A stretch of 64,000 bases of DNA, taken from the NCBI RefSeq assembly GCF_014204415.1, contig NZ_JACHLE010000001.1, positions 806,001 through 870,000 on the forward strand. The letters are read 5' to 3'. Position 1 is the stretch's first letter; each line of letters begins with the position of its first letter. The DNA is from Chryseobacterium defluvii (lineage in GTDB: Bacteria; Bacteroidota; Bacteroidia; Flavobacteriales; Weeksellaceae). The position numbers and the translations under genes were made by a program. This document shows, one piece after another, positions 26,837 through 35,738 of the stretch. The notes beneath the pieces are model-generated. The model made no database searches and was not told the origin of the DNA. It was given only the letters and a program-made list of their open reading frames with translations.

Positions 26837-28732
26837 ATGAAAAAAATTTTATTTCCTATTATTTTATTTTCCGCTTATGCTTCTGCACAAATTCCTGCAG
26901 GGTATTATGACGGAACATCCGGGCTTACAGGGTACGCCTTGAAATCGAAGGTTCATGATATCATCTCAACAAAGAGTATCAACTGGCATTATGGGGACCT
27001 GCCGGATTATTATAATCAGACAGACCTGGAAAAGTATTACGATCACAATGCCTCCAACACTACCATATTGCTGGATATTTACTCTGAAATTCCCGCCGGA
27101 CCAGATGCTTATGAATATACGGCATCCAATCTTACAGGAACGGCATCTGCTGAAGGAATGGGGTGGAACAGAGAGCATATGATACCGCAAAGTACATTCA
27201 GTACCAATAGTGATATCAGTAACTATCCCATGTTTTCTGACCTGAATTTTATTATTCCGGCAGATGCAAGGATCAATCAGTTAAGGAATAATTTTCCTTA
27301 TGGAATAGGGGGAACAACCACTTTCTACAATTTTACCAATGGTTCCAAAATCGGAAACGCGGTAATCCCAGGTTATCCCTATACCGGTAGGGTATATGAG
27401 CCTATTGATGAATTCAAAGGGGATGTGGCAAGAACACTTTTATATTTCGCAGTACGGTATGAGGGAAAGCTGAATTCCTTTAATTATGCGCTCAGCAGTT
27501 CATCAACGGTAACTCCGGCTAACGATCTTTGCCCACTTGACGGAACTGAAGAAAGAGCTTTTGATACGGCATATATAAACATGCTCAAGCAATGGAATAC
27601 GCTGGATCCTGTTTCTCAACGAGAAATTGACAGGAATAATGCAGTATATACCATCCAGAAAAACAGGAATCCTTTTATTGACCATCCGGAATGGGTGGAT
27701 CTGATTTGGTCGGAAACTCCTGATGCAATACCTCCTCTGACTCCGGGGTCATTAGTTTCAACACAGCAGAATGCTTATTTTATCAACCTAAGCTGGACCC
27801 CCACAACAGATACGGATATTTTGGGATATAAGATCTATGTGAACGGCTCTTCAACTCCTGCTGCGGTAACGAAAAATACCTCCGTAAGTATTGATCACCT
27901 TTCTCCGTCCACCACTTATAATTTCACCGTAAAAGCCTTTGATAAAGGTTACCTTGAATCTCCAAACAGTAATACAGTTACAGCAACTACATTAGCTTCA
28001 GATTCCTATGCCAAGGATCTTATGATTGTAAAATATATAGAAGGCACTGGAAATAACAAAGCGCTGGAAATCGTCAATAAAACAGGGCATGAGGTTAACT
28101 TAAATAACTATAGGCTCAACATGCAATCCTATAGCGGTGGAAATTATTACTACAGCGATACGTATGAGCTGGAAGGGAAAATAGGGAACAATGAAAGCTT
28201 TGTTATTTTAAACCCAAATGCTTCATTACCCTGCTATACCAATAATCAGGCAAAATTTGTAACGGCTTCCGACCCGATGACTTTCTCAGGAGGTCAATAT
28301 ATAGAACTGGCATACAATGAATTTACCCCTGCAGATGTCATTGGGGTAAAGAATACGGTAAACGCAAACGGGAATACTTCTTTGTACAGAAAAAGCAGCA
28401 TTACCCAGCCGAATACGGATTTCAGCATCAGTGAATGGGATTCTTATGCCAGTAATTACTGCCTAAATCTGGGAGTATTATCAACTTCCGATATCATTTT
28501 TGCAGAAAATAAGGAATTCAGGATCTATCCGAACCCTGTGCACGAAAATATTTTTGTAGCCGGAGAAACTGAGGATGTGAAGTCTGCTGAAATTTTAGAT
28601 TATGCAGGAAGGCTGATTTATACCGAAAAATCTCCTTTTAAAAGTAAGAAGAATATAGGAGTGCCAAATATACCGTCGGGGACCTATTTGTTAAAATTGG
28701 ATAATCACATTTACCCGTTCATTAAGAAATAA
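26837..28732 (+). CDS. Secreted endonuclease I-type nuclease with FN3, lamin-tail and T9SS domains
   Basis: The 631-residue protein has a signal peptide ending in ASAQ and an endonuclease I domain (to about residue 290) with the catalytic NREHMIPQSTF and SDLNFIIPADARINQLRNN. An FN3 domain (about 300-385), a lamin-tail-like domain (AKDLMIVKYIEGTGNNKALE) and a T9SS sorting domain (IYPNPVHENIFVAG to PFIKK) follow. It likely degrades extracellular DNA. Only an imperfect -7 (TATTTTAG) is visible upstream. Confidence 0.92.
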   Translation: MKKILFPIILFSAYASAQIPAGYYDGTSGLTGYALKSKVHDIISTKSINWHYGDLPDYYNQTDLEKYYDHNASNTTILLDIYSEIPAGPDAYEYTASNLTGTASAEGMGWNREHMIPQSTFSTNSDISNYPMFSDLNFIIPADARINQLRNNFPYGIGGTTTFYNFTNGSKIGNAVIPGYPYTGRVYEPIDEFKGDVARTLLYFAVRYEGKLNSFNYALSSSSTVTPANDLCPLDGTEERAFDTAYINMLKQWNTLDPVSQREIDRNNAVYTIQKNRNPFIDHPEWVDLIWSETPDAIPPLTPGSLVSTQQNAYFINLSWTPTTDTDILGYKIYVNGSSTPAAVTKNTSVSIDHLSPSTTYNFTVKAFDKGYLESPNSNTVTATTLASDSYAKDLMIVKYIEGTGNNKALEIVNKTGHEVNLNNYRLNMQSYSGGNYYYSDTYELEGKIGNNESFVILNPNASLPCYTNNQAKFVTASDPMTFSGGQYIELAYNEFTPADVIGVKNTVNANGNTSLYRKSSITQPNTDFSISEWDSYASNYCLNLGVLSTSDIIFAENKEFRIYPNPVHENIFVAGETEDVKSAEILDYAGRLIYTEKSPFKSKKNIGVPNIPSGTYLLKLDNHIYPFIKK

Positions 28733-28807
28733 TCTCTTGAATTAAACCGTATAAAACCTTACGAATAAGCATCATCGATATAAGCAGATTCACTAATATT
28801 CATTATC

Positions 28808-28860
28808 TATAAGTGTTTCTGCTTATATCTTTTATTTATAAGTATTTATGCTTATATTTG
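28808..28860 (+). promoter_or_regulatory. Double palindromic operator and -7 box of the satD-like gene
   Basis: Two 20-bp palindromes of the form TATAAG-N8-CTTATA lie at 28808-28827 and 28837-28856, centres 29 bp apart. The second overlaps the -7 box TATATTTG (28853-28860). A single half-site ATAAGC occurs at 28780-28785. The ATG follows only 4 nt after the -7 box, so the transcript would be nearly or fully leaderless. Confidence 0.75.
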
Positions 28861-28864
28861 CAAA

Positions 28865-29470
28865 ATGATAGCGGTTATTACCGGTGATATTATAAATTCG
28901 CAGCATGCAGATACAGAGGTTTGGATCACCAGACTCAAAAATCTTCTGGAAAAATGGGGAAGCTCACCGCTGGCATGGGAAATTTACAGAGGTGATGAAT
29001 TTCAGTTCAAATGTTCTATTGATGATGTATTCTGGCGTTTTTTAGCTATAAAGTCCCTTATCAAAAGCCAGGAAAATCTTGATGTCAGGATGGCAATCGG
29101 TATCGGTGAAGAGAGTTTTTCGTCTGAAAAAATCACGGAATCCAACGGAACTGCTTATGTAAATTCCGGAAGGTTACTGAATGATCTTAAAAATGACGGG
29201 CATACCGTTTCCATTAAAACCACTAACGATACTGTAGACAGAGACCTCAATATCCTCCTGAAGTGGTCTTCCAAAGATTTTGATAACTGGACGATGGCCA
29301 CAGCGGAGATCATTCATGAAATGATCATGAATAAAGATATTACACAGGAAGATCTGGCCAAAAAATTTACTATTTCACAATCATCGGTAAGCCAGAGACT
29401 GAAACGGGCAAATTATGACCTTATCGTAGAGACCAATCAATATTTCAGAAAGAAAATTTCAGAACTGTAA
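28865..29470 (+). CDS. SatD-family protein with C-terminal HTH
   Basis: The 201-residue protein starts MIAVITGDIINSQ, the SatD-family N-terminus, and has RGDEFQFKC and VRMAIGIGEESF in the middle. The fold resembles nucleotide-cyclase-like domains by these Gly/Asp motifs, which is an inference. The C-terminus (about 155-190, TQEDLAKKFTISQSSVSQRL) is a helix-turn-helix. The cellular role of SatD is not established. Paired palindromes over its promoter suggest it regulates itself. The DUF3307 gene follows after 2 bp. Confidence 0.85.
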   Translation: MIAVITGDIINSQHADTEVWITRLKNLLEKWGSSPLAWEIYRGDEFQFKCSIDDVFWRFLAIKSLIKSQENLDVRMAIGIGEESFSSEKITESNGTAYVNSGRLLNDLKNDGHTVSIKTTNDTVDRDLNILLKWSSKDFDNWTMATAEIIHEMIMNKDITQEDLAKKFTISQSSVSQRLKRANYDLIVETNQYFRKKISEL

Positions 29471-29472
29471 GC

Positions 29473-30168
29473 ATGATTTTCACAAAACTCATATTGGCAC
29501 ATCTACTCGGAGATTTTATACTTCAGCCAAATTCATGGGTTGCCGATAAAGAAAACCGGAAACTGAAAAGTAAATACCTGTATTTCCATGTGCTGATTCA
29601 CACTATTTTAAGCTTTATATTCCTTTGGGAAGTGAAGCTTTGGTGGGTTGCCGTGCTTATCGGCATTACCCATTTTATTATTGATGCTCTGAAATTAAGC
29701 TTTCAAAACATCAAAACTAAAAAAAGATGGTTTTTTATTGATCAGCTTCTTCATATTTCGGCAATTGCCGGAATATCATTTTACTTCAAAGAGTTCAATA
29801 TAAGTTTCTTACAGAACACTGAATTTTTAAAAATTTTCGTGGCGGCATTGTTCTTAACAACTCCGGCTTCCATCGTCATTAAGATATTATTGTCCTCATG
29901 GACTCCGGTTTCGGAAGAACTCAACAGATTGCAGACCGAGTCTTTAACCAGTGCCGGAAAATATATCGGAATCTTGGAACGTTTACTGGTTTTTACTTTT
30001 ATTCTGGTGAATCACTGGGAAGGAGTAGGCTTTATGGTCGCTGCAAAGTCTGTTTTCAGGTTCAGTGACCTGGCACAGGCCAAACAGAGAAAGCTGACAG
30101 AGTATGTACTCATCGGTACGCTTTTAAGCTTCGGGATGGCCGTTTTAACAGGAATTTTAATTAAATAA
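29473..30168 (+). CDS. DUF3307 multi-pass membrane protein
   Basis: The 231-residue protein has about six transmembrane segments. The N-terminal [22 protein letters not shown] and the later [21 protein letters not shown] and DQLLHI supply conserved His/Asp residues inside membrane helices, as in DUF3307. Function is unknown; the intramembrane His/Asp set could bind metal (inference). It is in tandem with the SatD-like gene, an association I have seen in other Bacteroidota, so they likely work together. purC follows 28 bp later. Confidence 0.85.
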   Translation: MIFTKLILAHLLGDFILQPNSWVADKENRKLKSKYLYFHVLIHTILSFIFLWEVKLWWVAVLIGITHFIIDALKLSFQNIKTKKRWFFIDQLLHISAIAGISFYFKEFNISFLQNTEFLKIFVAALFLTTPASIVIKILLSSWTPVSEELNRLQTESLTSAGKYIGILERLLVFTFILVNHWEGVGFMVAAKSVFRFSDLAQAKQRKLTEYVLIGTLLSFGMAVLTGILIK

Positions 30169-30196
30169 TCATATAAATCTAATAATAAAGAAAAGA

Positions 30197-30916
30197 ATGG
30201 AAAAGAAAGAAATGTTGTACGAAGGTAAGGCAAAACAGGTATTTGCTACCGATAATCCTGATGAAGTGGTGGTACGTTTCAAAGACGATGCTACCGCATT
30301 CAATGCACAGAAAAAAGGGCAGGTTGATCTGAAAGGTGAAATGAATAATGCCATTACCACCCTGATCTTTGAATACTTAAATCAAAAAGGGATTAAAACT
30401 CATTTCATCAAACAACTGAACGAAAGAGAACAGTTGGTAAGAAAAGTATCCATTATCCCTCTGGAGATGGTGGTAAGAAATTACTCTGCCGGAAGTATGG
30501 CACAAAGGTTAGGTGTAGAAGAAGGGATCAAGTCTCCCGTGACCATATTTGATATCTGTTATAAAAAAGACGAATTGGGAGACCCGCTCATCAATGATCA
30601 TCATGCTGTTTTCTTAGGTGCTGCCACTTATGAAGAGCTTGATGATATGTATGAATTGACATCAGATATCAATGATATCCTGATCGATTTATTTGATAAG
30701 ATCAACATCATCCTGGTAGATTTCAAAATTGAATTGGGTAAAACTTCAGACGGAGAGATCATTCTTGCCGATGAGATTTCGCCGGATACCTGCAGACTGT
30801 GGGATAAAGATACGATGAAGAAGCTGGATAAAGACCGCTTCCGAAGAGATCTGGGAGAAGTAACCGAAGCCTATGTTGAAATTTATAACCGACTGAAAAA
30901 TTTACTTCAGAAATAA
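30197..30916 (+). CDS. purC: Phosphoribosylaminoimidazole-succinocarboxamide synthase
   Basis: The 239-residue enzyme joins CAIR and aspartate with ATP in purine synthesis. [31 protein letters not shown] and [16 protein letters not shown] are its signature segments, and the length is standard. It lies upstream of purF, separated by an IVS-like element. No promoter was seen directly ahead, so it may be read from the SatD-DUF3307 unit. Confidence 0.98.
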   Translation: MEKKEMLYEGKAKQVFATDNPDEVVVRFKDDATAFNAQKKGQVDLKGEMNNAITTLIFEYLNQKGIKTHFIKQLNEREQLVRKVSIIPLEMVVRNYSAGSMAQRLGVEEGIKSPVTIFDICYKKDELGDPLINDHHAVFLGAATYEELDDMYELTSDINDILIDLFDKINIILVDFKIELGKTSDGEIILADEISPDTCRLWDKDTMKKLDKDRFRRDLGEVTEAYVEIYNRLKNLLQK

Positions 30917-30928
30917 GATTTTAGATAT

Positions 30929-31363
30929 TAGAAGCTAGAAGTTAGAGATTAGTATGAAATCACATCGTATCGAAGATTTAAAAGTCTGGAATAAGTCAAT
31001 GATTTTAGTAAAAGAAGTGTATTTGATTTCTTCTGAATTACCCAATGAGGAAAAATTTGGTTTACAATCTCAAATCAGAAGGTGTGCTGTTTCGATACCG
31101 TCTAATATTGCTGAAGGGGCAGGAAGAAATAATAAAAATGAATTCTATCAGTTTTTAGGAATTGCATTTGGTTCTACTTATGAACTACAAACTCAATTAC
31201 AGTTATTAACAGACTTGAATTTTATTTCTGAAGACAAAATAATCCCCTTGAAAGAACTTTTAGCTGAAATTCAAAAAATGATTTACTCCTTAAAAGTAAG
31301 TTTGAAATTGTAAACTGAAATTAGTTTTATAACTAAATTCTAATATCTAACTTCTAACCTCTA
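30929..31363. mobile_element. IVS-like element: inverted repeats flanking a four-helix-bundle gene
   Basis: The left end at 30929-30952 and the reverse complement of the right end at 31340-31363 agree at 21 of 24 bases (core TAGAAGTTAGA). They enclose one gene of the 23S rRNA intervening-sequence protein family, and the ends closely flank its reading frame. The 435-bp unit sits between purC and purF. Mobility is inferred; no transposase is present. Confidence 0.65.
30954..31313 (+). CDS. Four-helix-bundle protein (23S rRNA intervening-sequence family)
   Basis: The 119-residue protein carries the family pattern: LKVWNKSMILVKEVYLIS, then SQIRRCAVSIPSNIAEGAGR and FLGIAFGSTYELQTQLQLL. Members form pentameric four-helix bundles and are found inside rRNA intervening sequences and scattered in Bacteroidota genomes. 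Their role is unsettled, and nucleic-acid binding is proposed for the family. Here it is flanked by inverted repeats and interrupts the pur genes. Confidence 0.92.
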   Translation: MKSHRIEDLKVWNKSMILVKEVYLISSELPNEEKFGLQSQIRRCAVSIPSNIAEGAGRNNKNEFYQFLGIAFGSTYELQTQLQLLTDLNFISEDKIIPLKELLAEIQKMIYSLKVSLKL

Positions 31364-31383
31364 AATAATTAGAAAAAATAGAA

Positions 31384-32883
31384 ATGAAAAGTTTAGACAT
31401 TCATAAAAGTGAATATTTAAAACAGTTTAAAGACCAATCATACGGCAGAAACCTTTTCAGGACACAGGAAGAAGAAAGACTGGATGCTCCTAATGAAGAA
31501 TGCGGTATTTTCGGAATGTATTCTGATAATGATCTGGATACATTTTCCCTTTCACAGTTCGGGCTTTTTGCATTGCAGCACAGGGGCCAGGAAGCCTGCG
31601 GTATTTCTGTCTTAAAAAACGGAAAGATCGCCAATCTGAAAGACGAAGGATTGGTATTGGACGTATATAAAGATATCCAGGATCCTGAAACTTTTATGGG
31701 TAACTCGGCTATCGGGCACACCCGCTACACCACTGCAGGAGATAAAAAGAAATATAATTTCCAGCCGTTTTTTGCAAAGAATGAATATGACCAGATCATA
31801 CTCTCCATAGCACATAACGGTAACCTGACCAATGCAAAGGAATTGAAGGCCGAACTGGAAGCGGAAGGCGTAGTTTTCAGGGCTACTTCCGACTCAGAGG
31901 TCATCCTGAGACTCATCCAGAAGAATCTCGATTTAGGACTTCGCGGAGCTATTAAAGCAACGATGGAAAAAATCGAGGGAGCTTATTCCGTGGTAGGAAT
32001 GACCCGGAATAAATTCTTTGCGTTCAGGGATTTCAACGGGATCCGCCCTTTAGTATTGGGCGCCATCGATGAAAAAACATATGTTGTGGCTTCCGAATCT
32101 GTAGCACTGGATGCCGTAGGAGCACAATATGTGCGCGATATTTTGCCGGGAGAGATCATTTATACCAATGAAAATGAGCCCGGAAAGCTTCATTCCTATA
32201 TGGTGGATGAAGAGAAAGGCAGACAGAGGATATGCTCTTTCGAATATATTTATTTTGCCAGGCCGGATTCTACCTTAGAAAACATCAATGTCTATGAGAT
32301 CAGGGAAAAATCAGGAGAAAAAATATGGCATCAGGCACCTGTAGAGGCTGATTTGGTCATTGGAGTTCCGGATTCCGGGGTCCCTGCTGCCATCGGCTTT
32401 TCAAAAGCTTCGGGAATTCCTTTCCGGCCGGTTCTTATCAAGAACAGGTATATCGGAAGAAGCTTCATTGTACCTACTCAGGAAATGAGAGAAAGGGTAG
32501 TGAATCTTAAGCTTAATCCTATTATTTCCGAGATCAAAGACAAAAGAGTAGTGATCATAGACGATTCCATCGTTCGGGGAACCACGTCCAAAAGACTGGT
32601 CAAGATCCTGAAGGATGCCGGTGTGAAAGAAATTCACTTCAGAAGTGTTTCTCCACCTATCATAGCTCCCTGTTATTTAGGAATTGATACTCCTTCCAAA
32701 GATGATCTTATTTCTGCAAACATGTCAACGGAAGAGCTTAGAAAATATCTGGGTGTGGATTCTTTAGAATTCTTAAGTACGGATAACCTGAAAGCGATCC
32801 TGGGATCATCCAACCACTGTTTCGGATGCTTTACAGAAGAATATCCCGTAGGAAAAGGAGAGGAGGTAGAATTATTTAATTAA
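31384..32883 (+). CDS. purF: Amidophosphoribosyltransferase
   Basis: The 499-residue enzyme makes phosphoribosylamine from PRPP and glutamine, the first step of purine synthesis. A propeptide of about 39 residues precedes the nucleophile Cys40 (EECGIFGMYS), followed by the Ntn glutaminase domain (GHTRYTTAGD). The PRTase domain has the PRPP loop VVIIDDSIVRGTTSKR. Cys residues near the end (NHCFGCF) fit the Fe-S-containing Bacillus-type enzyme. A terminator follows. Confidence 0.98.
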   Translation: MKSLDIHKSEYLKQFKDQSYGRNLFRTQEEERLDAPNEECGIFGMYSDNDLDTFSLSQFGLFALQHRGQEACGISVLKNGKIANLKDEGLVLDVYKDIQDPETFMGNSAIGHTRYTTAGDKKKYNFQPFFAKNEYDQIILSIAHNGNLTNAKELKAELEAEGVVFRATSDSEVILRLIQKNLDLGLRGAIKATMEKIEGAYSVVGMTRNKFFAFRDFNGIRPLVLGAIDEKTYVVASESVALDAVGAQYVRDILPGEIIYTNENEPGKLHSYMVDEEKGRQRICSFEYIYFARPDSTLENINVYEIREKSGEKIWHQAPVEADLVIGVPDSGVPAAIGFSKASGIPFRPVLIKNRYIGRSFIVPTQEMRERVVNLKLNPIISEIKDKRVVIIDDSIVRGTTSKRLVKILKDAGVKEIHFRSVSPPIIAPCYLGIDTPSKDDLISANMSTEELRKYLGVDSLEFLSTDNLKAILGSSNHCFGCFTEEYPVGKGEEVELFN

Positions 32884-32913
32884 AATATATATAATAATTA
32901 AATATAAAAATTG

Positions 32914-32948
32914 AAAAAGCCAGGCTTTACATAAAAACCTGGCCTTTT
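32914..32948. terminator. Terminator after purF (bidirectional)
   Basis: GCCAGG pairs with CCTGGC with flanking A and T runs. It lies between purF and the convergent beta-barrel gene. Confidence 0.8.
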
Positions 32949-32967
32949 CTATTGAAATCAAAATTTG

Positions 32968-33525
32968 TTACTTGAACTTATAGGCTACTCCAACCTGGAA
33001 TACATTATTTTTTCCTTCCGGCTGAATACCCTGTACTTCCTTACCAATATCGGTAATACCCGCAACATATCTTGCCGTAACCCCGATGTTAGGTGTAAAA
33101 TAGTATCCTGCACCAAGACCGATACCAAAATCAAATCCTTTGATATAGTCGTTACCATCTACAGATACAGACTGATACTTGAACTTGGAATCAATCAGGA
33201 AGCTGAACTGTGGCCCTGCTTCAAGATAAAGGGCAGGAGTCGCATTATATTGGAACATCACCGGAACAGAGATATAGCTTAAATTAACCTTTAAATTGTC
33301 TATCCCGTCAGCTTTCGCTCCTACACCATTATACAAAACTTCCGGCTGAACACTGAAATCCTTAGCCACAGGCACATTCACAAAAGCACCTCCGTAGAAG
33401 CCTGCCTTAGCTTCAGACTCCCCATCGGAAATTGTAGAAACGTTAAGTCCTCCCTTCACCCCAAATTTCTGGGCAAATGTCATAGAACCTGCTACCAAAG
33501 CTAAGCCTAATAATACTTTTTTCAT
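32968..33525 (-). CDS. PorT-like outer membrane beta-barrel protein (copy 1)
   Basis: The 185-residue protein has a signal peptide ending in MTFAQ and an eight-strand barrel pattern: KFGVKGGLNVSTIS, FSVQPEVLYN, SVPVMFQYN, LYLEAGPQFSFLI, GLGAGYYFTPNIGVTARYV, ending VFQVGVAYKFK with a terminal aromatic/basic residue. It resembles small outer-membrane-beta-barrel proteins of Bacteroidota. A likely promoter is TTTG, 19-nt spacer, TAAATTCA (33580-33550, minus). Function unknown. It is a paralogue of the next gene. Confidence 0.87.
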   Translation of the reverse strand: MKKVLLGLALVAGSMTFAQKFGVKGGLNVSTISDGESEAKAGFYGGAFVNVPVAKDFSVQPEVLYNGVGAKADGIDNLKVNLSYISVPVMFQYNATPALYLEAGPQFSFLIDSKFKYQSVSVDGNDYIKGFDFGIGLGAGYYFTPNIGVTARYVAGITDIGKEVQGIQPEGKNNVFQVGVAYKFK

Positions 33526-33620
33526 AGCTTAATTTTTTTTTTAGATTATTAATTGAATTTATTTGATGTGATATTCGTCGCAAATTTCTTGCCAAACCCT
33601 TAAAAGAATATAAAATATTA

Positions 33621-33645
33621 AAAGCCGGGTTTATGGCCCGGCTTT
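33621..33645 (-). terminator. Hairpin terminator of beta-barrel copy 2
   Basis: AAAGCCGGG and CCCGGCTTT form a perfect 9-bp stem 40 bp past the stop codon. The T tail on the minus strand is weak. Confidence 0.65.
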
Positions 33646-33684
33646 ATGCTAATTATTAATTTACAGTTTTCTTCGGAATTCTTA

Positions 33685-34317
33685 TTAGAATTTAAACGCC
33701 ATTCCAACCTGGAATACATTATTCTTTACTGCATCAGATCCGCTCGGTCTGTCTTTCGCCACGTCGGTTAGACCGGCAACATATCTTGCGGTAAGGCCGA
33801 TGTTAGGAGTGAAGTAATACCCGGCCCCTAAACCGATACCAAAGTTAAAGGTATTTAAACCATCCTTATAATCATCTGACGTAGATGATGCACCGGTAGT
33901 TTCATTTTTAATTTTATTTTTAGCACTCATCATAAATCCAAACTCCGGACCTGCTTCTAAATATAAGTTAGGAAGCGCATTATACTGAAGCATTACAGGT
34001 ACTGTAAGATAATCTAAGTTGCTGGAAGCGGAGTATCTGTCTCCCAATAAAGTATATTCGGCCTTGCTGCCGTACTGGGAATACAATAATTCCGGCTGAA
34101 CACTGAATGAGCTGGCAACAGGGATGTTAGCAAAAACACCCGCGTTAAACCCTATTTTAGATTTCTGATCATCCAATCCCTCATCTTTAGAAAGTGAAGA
34201 AACATTCATCCCTGCTTTCACACCGAATGCTACCGGAGATGATGAAGATGTCTTTGCTGTTTGTGCAAATGCGAATGAACCTGCAGCTATCGCTACTCCT
34301 AAAATTAACTTTTTCAT
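33685..34317 (-). CDS. PorT-like outer membrane beta-barrel protein (copy 2)
   Basis: The 210-residue protein repeats the plan of copy 1 (FGVKAGMNVSSLS, FSVQPELLYSQYGS, TVPVMLQYN, LYLEAGPEFGFMM, GLGAGYYFTPNIGLTARYVAGL, ending VGMAFKF) with longer extracellular loops (TTGASSTSDDYKDG). Signal peptide ends FAFAQ. It is transcribed separately from copy 1. Upstream, TTTG lies 20 nt ahead of TAAAATTTG, an imperfect promoter. Spacer 34318-34589 beyond it holds this promoter and nothing else that I can recognise. Confidence 0.87.
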   Translation of the reverse strand: MKKLILGVAIAAGSFAFAQTAKTSSSSPVAFGVKAGMNVSSLSKDEGLDDQKSKIGFNAGVFANIPVASSFSVQPELLYSQYGSKAEYTLLGDRYSASSNLDYLTVPVMLQYNALPNLYLEAGPEFGFMMSAKNKIKNETTGASSTSDDYKDGLNTFNFGIGLGAGYYFTPNIGLTARYVAGLTDVAKDRPSGSDAVKNNVFQVGMAFKF

Positions 34318-34589
34318 AACTTAATTTTTAATATTTTACTATTTCTAATTTTAAATTTTACTACTGTCAAATTTTATTTTGACGGGTACAATATTTCAAA
34401 TTGTTTGCCAAAGTGGAGATTGGTACCAATAACGGATATAAAATTCACTCGGAAAAGCAAATGAATTAATAGTATTATATTGAAAATCAATTATATAAAA
34501 ATTAAATAAACATTTGTTTAGAAATAATCTAAATTGAGATTCAGAATTAAAATTAATCTATTTTTAAAGCCGGAATAATAAAGAAATCT

Positions 34590-35636
34590 TTAAGAATCGA
34601 TTAGTTTTCTATAAAAATCTAAAGCAGTAATGATATTATCCTGACTGCAATGATGATCAAATATACATGTTCCAATTTCTGAAAGTAATGAAAAATTGAT
34701 CCTGCTGTCTGCATTTTTCTTGTCATTCAGCAATAAGGCAAAAATATCGTCATTGCTGAAATCGCTTACATCCAGATAGGGATAGTATCTGCGGATGTTC
34801 TCAATTATATGTTCAGAGTCTTCTTTAGAAAGTAATTCTTCGAGATAAGACAGGTGGGTTTCGCATATCATTCCGGCAGCAACCGCTTCCCCATGAAGGA
34901 TCGGGTTTCCTTGTTCCAGGCATAAGCTTTCTATGGCATGGCCAATGGTATGCCCGAAATTCAATGTCTTTCTGATATTCTTCTCATGGAAATCTTTTTC
35001 CACCACATCCTGCTTTATATTCATTGACGTCCGGATATGGGAGATCACTGCCTCTACATCCAGCTTATGGATCTGAATAAGATGATCCCAATGGGTTTTG
35101 TCGGCAATAAGGCCATGCTTCAGCATTTCAGCGAAACCGCTTCTCAACTCCTTAAAAGGAAGTGTTTCTAAAAATTTGGGATAAATAAAGATCTGTTCAG
35201 GGAGTGCAAAGGTACCTACCATATTTTTATAATGCATCAGATCGATCCCCGTTTTGCCGCCTATAGAAGCATCGCACATGGATAACAGGGTAGTAGGGAT
35301 ATTAATGAATGAGAGCCCTCTTTTGTAAGTAGAAGCAACAAATCCGCCCATATCGGTGATAACACCTCCTCCGAGGTTGATGATAAGAGCCTTTCTGTCT
35401 GCCTGCATTTCCGTTAAGATTTCCCAAAGCTGATTCGCTGTCTGAATGTTCTTCATTTCTTCACCGGCTTCGATCTCCAGAATTTCAAATCCCAGATCAG
35501 TTTCCATATTCCCCAATAGGGTAGGAAGACAATATTCATGTGTATTTTCATCTGCCAAAATGAAAATTTTACTGAATGATCCTTCATGCAAAAAGTTATT
35601 TAGCTGGGAAAAGTTATCGTTTAATAGTGTTATCAT
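34590..35636 (-). CDS. aroB: 3-dehydroquinate synthase
   Basis: The 348-residue NAD- and zinc-dependent enzyme converts DAHP to 3-dehydroquinate in the shikimate pathway. INLGGGVITDMGGFVAS, NIPTTLLSMCDASIGGKTG, and the zinc His residues in NFGHTIGHAIES and LHGEAVAAGM are present. An ATG at 35666 is possible, but the -7 box (35682-35675) would leave it leaderless, so 35636 is preferred. It is divergent from the pseudouridine synthase gene. Confidence 0.95.
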   Translation of the reverse strand: MITLLNDNFSQLNNFLHEGSFSKIFILADENTHEYCLPTLLGNMETDLGFEILEIEAGEEMKNIQTANQLWEILTEMQADRKALIINLGGGVITDMGGFVASTYKRGLSFINIPTTLLSMCDASIGGKTGIDLMHYKNMVGTFALPEQIFIYPKFLETLPFKELRSGFAEMLKHGLIADKTHWDHLIQIHKLDVEAVISHIRTSMNIKQDVVEKDFHEKNIRKTLNFGHTIGHAIESLCLEQGNPILHGEAVAAGMICETHLSYLEELLSKEDSEHIIENIRRYYPYLDVSDFSNDDIFALLLNDKKNADSRINFSLLSEIGTCIFDHHCSQDNIITALDFYRKLIDS

Positions 35637-35674
35637 TTTCAGAATTTCTATAAGATGAGTTATCAACTGTACGG

Positions 35675-35682
35675 CAAAGTTA
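35675..35682 (-). promoter_or_regulatory. -7 element of aroB
   Basis: TAACTTTG on the minus strand, 38 bp upstream of the preferred start. Confidence 0.6.
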
Positions 35683-35716
35683 TGATTCTTAATTTTTAAC
35701 TCGTAACTAAATTACC

Positions 35717-35724
35717 TATCTTTG
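35717..35724 (+). promoter_or_regulatory. -7 element of the pseudouridine synthase gene
   Basis: TATCTTTG, 14 bp before the ATG at 35739. It is divergent from the aroB promoter. Confidence 0.65.
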
Positions 35725-35738
35725 CAGAAATATTTAGA

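Noticed and set aside
35637..35666. Ten-residue longer AroB from an upstream ATG
   Set aside because: It would begin about one to two bases from the predicted transcription start; the 35636 start fits the family, although leaderless translation cannot be fully excluded.
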